From Glycocaulis sp051859565 (GTDB taxonomy: Bacteria; Pseudomonadota; Alphaproteobacteria; Caulobacterales; Maricaulaceae): a DNA stretch of 64,000 bases. Within the stretch, counting starts at the first letter, position 1. Every line of letters begins with the position of its first letter. Below, piece after piece: positions 58,382 through 64,000 of the stretch. The position numbers and the translations under genes are program-made. The notes beneath the pieces were generated by a model. It was not told the origin of the DNA. It saw nothing but the letters and a program-made list of their open reading frames with translations, and searched no databases. Location: contig NZ_JBHYFK010000005.1 of the NCBI RefSeq assembly GCF_051859565.1, forward strand, positions 186,001 to 250,000, written 5' to 3'.

Positions 58382-59335
58382 ATGGCGCTTGCGTTTATAT
58401 TTCCCGGTCAGGGCAGCCAGGCGGTCGGCATGGGCCGCGAGCTGGCCGAGGCTTTCCCGGCGGCCCGCGCCGTCTATGAGGCGGTGGACGAGGCGCTGGG
58501 CGAGAAGCTCTCCGCGCTGATCTGGGACGGGCCGATCGAGACCCTCACCCTTACCCAGAACGCGCAGCCCGCTTTGATGGCCACATCGCTAGCCGTGATG
58601 GCGGCGCTGAAAGAGGGGTTCAGCATCGACGTAACGGCGGCGAAGTTCGTCGCGGGCCATTCGCTCGGCGAATATTCCGCGCTGGCCGCAGCCGGGGCCC
58701 TGTCCATTGACGATGCGGCGAAACTCCTGCGGCTGCGCGGTCAGTCCATGCAGAAGGCCGTGCCGGTGGGGCAAGGCGCGATGGCGGCCATTCTCGGCGC
58801 TGAGGAAGCTCAGGTGCAGAAGGCCGTCGAGGCGGGCTCTGCCGCAGGTGTGGTGCAGATTGCCAATGACAATGCGCCCGGCCAGATCGTGATCTCCGGC
58901 GCGAAGGAAGCCGTAGAGGCCGCCATCGAGGCGGCCAAGGCCGACGGTATCCGCAAGGCGATGCTGCTGCCCGTGTCCGCGCCCTTCCATTGCACGCTGA
59001 TGCAGCCCGCTGCTGATGCTATGGCCGAGGCGCTTAAAGCCGCGACGATCAATACGCCCAAAGTGCCGGTAGTGACCAATGTTTCTGCCGGTCCGGTCAG
59101 CGATCCGGAGGCCATCCGCGCCCAGCTGGTCGAGCAGGTGACGGGCCGCGTGCGCTGGCGCGAAAGCGTGATCTGGATGGCAGGCGAGGGCGGCATCACC
59201 CGTTTTGCCGAGGCCGGCGCAGGCAAGGTGCTATCCGGCATGCTCAAGCGTACGGTGGACGGCGTTGAAGGCGTGGCCCTCAACGGTCCGGCCGATCTGG
59301 AAGCCTTTGCCGCCTCACTGAAAGGAAATGCGTAA
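58382..59335 (+). CDS. fabD: Malonyl-CoA:ACP transacylase
   Basis: The 317-residue protein has the FabD signatures FIFPGQGSQAVGMGRELAE and GHSLGEYSALAAAGALS, with the catalytic Ser in GHSLG and the His in SAPFHCTLM. It loads malonyl groups onto ACP. First gene of the fatty-acid synthesis cluster; its stop overlaps the alternative fabG start. Confidence 0.97.
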   Translation: MALAFIFPGQGSQAVGMGRELAEAFPAARAVYEAVDEALGEKLSALIWDGPIETLTLTQNAQPALMATSLAVMAALKEGFSIDVTAAKFVAGHSLGEYSALAAAGALSIDDAAKLLRLRGQSMQKAVPVGQGAMAAILGAEEAQVQKAVEAGSAAGVVQIANDNAPGQIVISGAKEAVEAAIEAAKADGIRKAMLLPVSAPFHCTLMQPAADAMAEALKAATINTPKVPVVTNVSAGPVSDPEAIRAQLVEQVTGRVRWRESVIWMAGEGGITRFAEAGAGKVLSGMLKRTVDGVEGVALNGPADLEAFAASLKGNA

Positions 59336-59336
59336 C

Positions 59337-60074
59337 ATGTTCTCTCTTGAAGGAAAAAAGGCGCTGGTGACCGGCGCAACGGGCGGGCTCGGCAGTGAGA
59401 TCGCCCGCGCGCTGCATGCGCAAGGCGCGTCGGTTGCGCTGTCGGGTACGCGCGCTGAAGTGCTGCAAAAGCTGGCCGACGAGCTGGGTGAGCGCGCGGC
59501 GGTCGTCCTGTGCAATCTCTCCGACGCCGAGGCGGTGGACAATCTGCCGAAAGCCGCCAGCGAGGCGCTCGGCGGGCTCGATATTCTCATCTCAAATGCC
59601 GGTGTGACACGCGACCAGCTCCTTATGCGCATGAAGGATGAGGACTGGGAGACGGTCATCAAGGTGAACCTTGAAGCCCATTTCCGCCTCTGCCGGGCGG
59701 CCATGCGCGGCATGATGAAGAACCGCTGGGGCCGCATTATCGGCATTACTTCTGTTGTGGGCGTCACCGGCAATCCGGGGCAGGCGAACTACGCGGCTTC
59801 CAAGGCGGGCATGATCGGCTTCTCCAAGGCACTGGCCCAAGAGATCGCCTCGCGCGGCGTCACCGTGAACTGCGTCGCGCCGGGCTTCATCGCCTCGCCG
59901 ATGACCGACGCGCTCAATGATGAGCAGAAATCAGCCATCCTGACCAAAATCCCTGCCGGCGATCTTGGCACGGGCAAGGACATCGCCGCTGCCTGCGTTT
60001 ATCTCGCTAGCGAAGAAGCAGGCTATGTGACAGGTCAGACATTGCACGTGAATGGCGGGATGGCCATGATCTGA
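59337..60074 (+). CDS. fabG: 3-oxoacyl-ACP reductase
   Basis: From the ATG at 59337 the protein has 245 residues (an ATG at 59328 in the fabD stop region is an alternative). It has the SDR motif LVTGATGGLGSEIARAL, NAGVTRD (SNAGVTRDQLLMRMKDED), and YAASKAGMIGFSKALA with the catalytic Tyr and Lys. It ends VTGQTLHVNGGMAMI, typical for FabG. It reduces 3-oxoacyl-ACP using NADPH. Confidence 0.96.
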   Translation: MFSLEGKKALVTGATGGLGSEIARALHAQGASVALSGTRAEVLQKLADELGERAAVVLCNLSDAEAVDNLPKAASEALGGLDILISNAGVTRDQLLMRMKDEDWETVIKVNLEAHFRLCRAAMRGMMKNRWGRIIGITSVVGVTGNPGQANYAASKAGMIGFSKALAQEIASRGVTVNCVAPGFIASPMTDALNDEQKSAILTKIPAGDLGTGKDIAAACVYLASEEAGYVTGQTLHVNGGMAMI

Positions 60075-60272
60075 CCGCCAGCTGAGTCGCGGCGGAACGG
60101 GGGATCGTCTTCGCGCTGGCGTCAAGCCGCTGAGGTTGCTAGCCTTGCCGGAATTGGCGTGTTATCAGCCGCAACCTTGTGGGTGCCGGTGCAGGTGTTC
60201 CGGCCCCATTCCAGTCAGGGGGCACAAGGGGTCACATGACCCTGCCCGGAAATATTAGATAAAGGGTCCGTC

Positions 60273-60509
60273 ATGTCTGACGTTTTTGATCGCGTTAAGA
60301 AGATCGTCATCGAGCATCTCGATGTCGAAGAGGATAAAGTCACCGAGAAAGCCTCTTTCATCGATGATCTTGGCGCGGACTCGCTGGACAATGTCGAGCT
60401 GGTCATGGCTTTCGAGGAAGAGTTCGACATCGAAATCCCCGATGACGCAGCCGAGCACATCCAGACCGTTGGTGATGCGGTGAAATTCATCTCCGAGAAA
60501 GTCGGCTAG
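60273..60509 (+). CDS. acpP: Acyl carrier protein
   Basis: The 78-residue acidic protein has the phosphopantetheine Ser at S37 in DDLGADSLDNVELVMAFEEE. The gene lies 198 bases after fabG, and that gap probably holds its own promoter, as ACP is produced in large amounts. Confidence 0.98.
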   Translation: MSDVFDRVKKIVIEHLDVEEDKVTEKASFIDDLGADSLDNVELVMAFEEEFDIEIPDDAAEHIQTVGDAVKFISEKVG

Positions 60510-60523
60510 GCCGGCACCGGACC

Positions 60524-61813
60524 ATGTCCAAGCGTCGTGTTGTCGTCACCGGCCTAGGCATTGTCTCCCCGCTCGGATGCGGCGTGGAGCATGTCTGGGC
60601 GCAATTGCTCGCAGGGAAATCCGGGCTTGCCCGGGTTACCCATTTCGAGACGGAGGATCTTCCCTGCCAGATTGCAGGCGTGATCCCCCGCGTGGACGGC
60701 CGCAATGGGGGCGGGCCTGACATCGCCGGATCATTTGATCCCGATGCCGTAATGCCCGCCCGCGACGCCAAACGCATCGACGATTTCATTCTTTACGGTA
60801 TCGCTGCTGCCGACGAGGCGATCGCCCATTCCGGCTGGCAGCCTGCTGATGATGCCGCGCGCGAGCGTGCCGGTGTTCTGATCGGTTCAGGCATTGGCGG
60901 TCTGCAGACCATGTATGACGCCTCGATCACGCTGCATGAGCGTGGGCCGCGCAAGCTCTCTCCCTTCGTCATTCCCGCCATGCTGATCAATCTGGCCTCC
61001 GGCCAGGTATCGATCCGCCATGGCCTCAAAGGGCCGAACCATTCCGTGGTTACGGCCTGCTCCACTGGTGCGCACGCCATTGGCGATGCGGCACGTCTGA
61101 TCGCCTATGGTGATGCTGATGTGATGGTGGCTGGCGGCGCCGAGAGCGCGATCACCCGGCTTGGCTTTGGCGGTTTCTGTGCCGCCCGTGCCATGTCCAC
61201 TGGATTTAACGACAGGCCTGAAGCGGCCTCGCGCCCTTACGACACTGACCGCGACGGCTTTGTCATGGGCGAGGGCGCTGGCGTTGTCGTGCTTGAAGAA
61301 TACGAAGCGGCCAAGGCCCGCGGCGCGACGATCTACGCTGAAGTGGTGGGCTATGGCCTGTCGGGCGACGCCTACCACATCACTGCGCCTGCCGAAGATG
61401 GCGATGGTGGCTTCCGCTCCATGAGCGCTGCGCTGAAGAGCGCGGGCCTCAGCCCCTCCGACATCGACTATGTCAACGCCCATGGCACCTCGACGCCCAA
61501 GGGTGACGAGATCGAGCTCAAAGCCGTTGAGCGCCTGCTGGGCGGCCATGCTGGCAAGGTCGTGATGTCCTCGACCAAATCGGCAACCGGCCATCTTCTG
61601 GGTGCTGCGGGTGCTATCGAGGCGATCTTCTCCATCCTCGCCATCCGCGACGGGATCTGTCCGCCCACGCTGAACCTTGATAATCCGTCCGTGGAAAGCC
61701 CCATCAATCTGGCCCCCCACAAGGCGGTGAAGAAAGACATCAAGGTAGCGCTTTCCAACTCGTTCGGCTTTGGCGGCACGAACGCCTCGGTGGTCCTCAA
61801 GGCCGTCGACTAA
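60524..61813 (+). CDS. fabF: 3-oxoacyl-ACP synthase II
   Basis: The 429-residue condensing enzyme has the catalytic Cys in VTACSTGAHAIGDA, the His in YVNAHGTSTPKGDEIELKAV and the second His in KSATGHLLGAAGAIEAIFSI. It elongates acyl-ACP. The start is 15 bases after acpP. Confidence 0.97.
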   Translation: MSKRRVVVTGLGIVSPLGCGVEHVWAQLLAGKSGLARVTHFETEDLPCQIAGVIPRVDGRNGGGPDIAGSFDPDAVMPARDAKRIDDFILYGIAAADEAIAHSGWQPADDAARERAGVLIGSGIGGLQTMYDASITLHERGPRKLSPFVIPAMLINLASGQVSIRHGLKGPNHSVVTACSTGAHAIGDAARLIAYGDADVMVAGGAESAITRLGFGGFCAARAMSTGFNDRPEAASRPYDTDRDGFVMGEGAGVVVLEEYEAAKARGATIYAEVVGYGLSGDAYHITAPAEDGDGGFRSMSAALKSAGLSPSDIDYVNAHGTSTPKGDEIELKAVERLLGGHAGKVVMSSTKSATGHLLGAAGAIEAIFSILAIRDGICPPTLNLDNPSVESPINLAPHKAVKKDIKVALSNSFGFGGTNASVVLKAVD

Positions 61814-61845
61814 AGCCCTCTTTTGCGGGTGAGGGGCCTTACGCC

Positions 61846-62916
61846 ATGAGCACGGATAGCACGCCTCCCGGCAAACAGGTCAGCAAGGGGCTGGGTGCGT
61901 TGCGTCTTTTCATTATCGGCCTCTTCCTGCTTGGCGCGCTCGCGTTGATGGCGGGCGCTGCCATTGTCGGCGGCTATGCGTGGCTGGGGTATCAGTTCCG
62001 TGCAGAGGGCCCGCTTGAGGCCGACACCACGATCCTTCTTGAGCGTGGCTCCAGTGTGCGGGCCATCGCGGCGCGGCTGGAAGCAGACGGTCTCATCACG
62101 GACCAGCGCATTTTTCTGGCTCAGTTGAGGATTGATGATGAACTCGGCCGGGAGCGCGCACCGATGCGTGCAGGCGAGTTTGCCATTCCGGCCCGCGCCT
62201 CCATGGCGGAAATCTATGATGTACTCGCCTATGGGGAGGTGATCCAGCATCCTGTCCGGGTCCCTGAGGGCCTGACCACGGCGATGGTCGTCCGCATTGT
62301 CGAAGCATCTGACGTGCTGACCGGCGAGATCGAGCGTGTTCCGCCCGAAGGCTCGTTACTGCCTGACACCTATCTGGTTGACCGGGGCACCAGCCGTCAG
62401 GCCGTGCTGGATCGCATGGCGGCTGCGCAAACGCGCCTTCTCGACCAGCTCTGGGACAGCCGCGATCCGAACCTGCCCTTCTCGACCCGCGAAGAGGCCA
62501 TCAATCTCGCCTCCATCGTGGAGAAGGAAACCGGCATTGCCCATGAGCGCCCCATGGTGGCGGCAGTGTTTGTAAACCGGCTGCGCCGCGGCATGCGCCT
62601 TCAGAGCGATCCGACCATCATTTACGGAATTACCGGCGGTGAACCACTGGGCCGCGGCATTCGCCGCTCCGAGCTGGATGACACCACCAACCCCTATCAC
62701 ACCTATCATATCGATGGACTGCCCCCCACGCCGATTGCCAATCCGGGGCGGGAGGCTATCGCGGCAGTGCTGAACCCGCCGGAGAGCGAGTACGTCTATT
62801 TCGTTGCCGATGGCACGGGCGGGCACGCCTTTGCCCGCACGCTCGCCGAGCATAATCGCAATGTCGCCCGCTGGCGCCAGATCGAACGCGAGCGCGCCCG
62901 CTCCGGGGGGCGGTAA
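61846..62916 (+). CDS. mltG: Endolytic peptidoglycan transglycosylase MltG
   Basis: The 356-residue protein has a cytoplasmic N terminus, one membrane helix near 24-48, a LysM-like region and the YceG domain. The catalytic Glu lies in LASIVEKETGIAHERPMVAA, followed by VFVNRLRRGMRLQSDPTIIY. It cuts nascent glycan strands. A similar fabF-mltG order is common in alphaproteobacteria. Confidence 0.95.
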   Translation: MSTDSTPPGKQVSKGLGALRLFIIGLFLLGALALMAGAAIVGGYAWLGYQFRAEGPLEADTTILLERGSSVRAIAARLEADGLITDQRIFLAQLRIDDELGRERAPMRAGEFAIPARASMAEIYDVLAYGEVIQHPVRVPEGLTTAMVVRIVEASDVLTGEIERVPPEGSLLPDTYLVDRGTSRQAVLDRMAAAQTRLLDQLWDSRDPNLPFSTREEAINLASIVEKETGIAHERPMVAAVFVNRLRRGMRLQSDPTIIYGITGGEPLGRGIRRSELDDTTNPYHTYHIDGLPPTPIANPGREAIAAVLNPPESEYVYFVADGTGGHAFARTLAEHNRNVARWRQIERERARSGGR

Positions 62917-62917
62917 C

Positions 62918-63808
62918 ATGTCTGTGCTGTCCGGCATGACGGGCTTTGCCCGCGCCACATCAAGCGGTAATTTCGGGACGTTGTCGGCAGAGGCGCGCTC
63001 GGTAAACGGGCGTGGTCTGGACATGCGTCTGCGCCTGCCCGACGGCACAGGTCATCTCGAAGCCGAGGCGCGCAGCCGCATCAAGGCGGCGTTCGAGCGT
63101 GGTTCGGTGTCGATCAATATCAGCCTTGAAAAGCCTGCAGACATTGAGGCTGCGGTTCATATCGATGAGGCGCGCCTGCGTATTCTGGCGCTTGCCGGGC
63201 GTGATCTGGTCGCCAAGGGGCTGGCCGCACCGCCACGCATTGACGGATTGCTGGCCTTGCGCGGTGTGATTGTCAGCGAAGATCAGTCCGGCCGCCAGGA
63301 GGTGGATACGGCACAGTCCGATGCTGCTGTTCTCAGCCTGCTTGATGAGGTTATCGCCGCCCTGAAATCTGCCCGGCAGGATGAAGGCGCGCAGCTGAAA
63401 GCGGTGCTGGAAGCGCAGATCAGTGAAATTGACGCACTCAAGCAGCAGGCGGCGGCACATCCGGCAGCGACGGCGGACGCGATCCGCGAGCGCCTGAAAC
63501 AGAAGATTGATGATCTCCTGCCCTCGGGCATAGATCCCGACCGGCTGGCGCAGGAAGCTGCAATACTCGCCGTCAAAGCCGATGTACGCGAGGAGATCGA
63601 CCGGCTGACGGGCCATGTCGAGGCGGCACGAGGCCTTCTGGCCGGCGGCTCGCCATGTGGGCGCAAGCTCGACTTTCTGGCACAGGAGTTCAACCGCGAG
63701 GTGAACACGCTGTGTTCCAAATCCTCTGATCGCGGGCTGACCGAGATCGGGCTTGCCATGAAGCATGTCGTCGATCAGTTCCGCGAGCAGGTTCAGAATC
63801 TGGAGTAG
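62918..63808 (+). CDS. yicC: YicC/YloC family endoribonuclease-like protein
   Basis: From the ATG at 62918 the protein has 296 residues; it opens MSVLSGMTGFARATSSGNFG and EARSVNGRGLDMRLRLP, the family signature. The C-terminal domain has KADVREEIDRLTGHVEAARG and GRKLDFLAQEFNREVNTLCS. The upstream extension is a shadow of mltG. YicC proteins act in RNA turnover. The gene precedes gmk, a conserved pair. Confidence 0.93.
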   Translation: MSVLSGMTGFARATSSGNFGTLSAEARSVNGRGLDMRLRLPDGTGHLEAEARSRIKAAFERGSVSINISLEKPADIEAAVHIDEARLRILALAGRDLVAKGLAAPPRIDGLLALRGVIVSEDQSGRQEVDTAQSDAAVLSLLDEVIAALKSARQDEGAQLKAVLEAQISEIDALKQQAAAHPAATADAIRERLKQKIDDLLPSGIDPDRLAQEAAILAVKADVREEIDRLTGHVEAARGLLAGGSPCGRKLDFLAQEFNREVNTLCSKSSDRGLTEIGLAMKHVVDQFREQVQNLE

Positions 63809-63812
63809 CCCC

Positions 63813-64000
63813 ATGCCTGTCGGATCGCTTTCAGGGCCGGTTTTCCGCGGACAGCGGCGCGGGCTGATGCTTGTCCTGTCCAGTCCCTCCGGCGCGGGCA
63901 AGACCACGCTGTCTCGCCGCCTGATCGCGTCTAACCCGGATCTGGTGCTGTCGGTCTCGGCGACGACGCGTGCTCCCCGCCCCGGCGAGGTGGACGGGCA
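63813..64000 (+). CDS. gmk: Guanylate kinase (5' end only)
   Basis: The first 62 codons are in the window. The P-loop reads LMLVLSSPSGAGKTTLSRRL, followed by SVSATTRAPRPGEVDG, the GMP-binding start. It phosphorylates GMP to GDP. The rest lies beyond the window. Confidence 0.95.
   Translation, partial: MPVGSLSGPVFRGQRRGLMLVLSSPSGAGKTTLSRRLIASNPDLVLSVSATTRAPRPGEVDG

Overview
The window is a GC-rich, densely packed bacterial chromosome segment. Gene content and order point to an alphaproteobacterium of the Maricaulales/Hyphomonadaceae/Caulobacterales type: a TonB receptor next to a complete type II secretion operon, a YfgM-like/bamB/der run, a mlaE-mlaF-radA-cvpA-purF run and a fabD-fabG-acpP-fabF-mltG-yicC-gmk run. 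The taxon is an inference; no rRNA gene is present. I saw no tRNA, CRISPR array or intact insertion sequence.

Region 1 (1-14.4 kb) is an accessory catabolic island made of four pairs of divergent transcription units. It encodes a DHA2-type exporter, a SAM methyltransferase, an Asp/Glu-racemase/maleate-isomerase-fold enzyme, a flavin monooxygenase, an aldehyde dehydrogenase, an SDR, a GntR/UTRA regulator and an isochorismatase-fold amidohydrolase. A five-gene operon follows, with an aconitase-type hydratase (two subunits), an isocitrate-lyase/PEP-mutase-type lyase and two allantoinase-like polysaccharide deacetylases, and then a glutaryl-CoA dehydrogenase. Each divergent intergenic region carries an AT-rich partly palindromic site, and two of these sites are near copies of each other. 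The set looks like a pathway for a substituted N-containing or maleate-like compound; the substrate is not known to me.

Region 2 (14.5-34.9 kb) is a secretion and cell-envelope region. It has a short prepilin peptidase, a PadR regulator with a HAAS-like membrane protein, a surface lipoprotein with two tandem copies of a roughly 430-residue domain, a TonB-dependent receptor and the gspCDEFGHIJKLMN operon, followed by slyX and an AsmA-like gene. The lipoprotein promoter carries a palindrome that also resembles a Pho box.

Region 3 (34.9-40.2 kb) holds regulator and membrane-protein pairs: ArsR with a fatty-acid desaturase, XRE with a membrane protein, a second PadR/HAAS pair, an NnrU-like protein, a small membrane protein, and an ECF sigma factor with a small membrane partner.

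Region 4 (40.3-56.2 kb) is core housekeeping: panB, YfgM-like, bamB, der, an SDR, purF, cvpA-like, radA, mlaF, mlaE, alr, dnaB, a second ECF sigma/membrane-protein pair, a GNAT acetyltransferase and rpsF-rpsR-rplI.

Region 5 (56.2-58.3 kb) is a small lower-GC accessory patch: an orphan exported protein, an orphan Phd-type antitoxin, a frameshifted RHS-repeat remnant, a small membrane protein and a parDE toxin-antitoxin pair. Region 6 (58.4 kb to the end) is the fatty-acid synthesis cluster fabD-fabG-acpP-fabF with mltG, a yicC-like gene and the 5' end of gmk.
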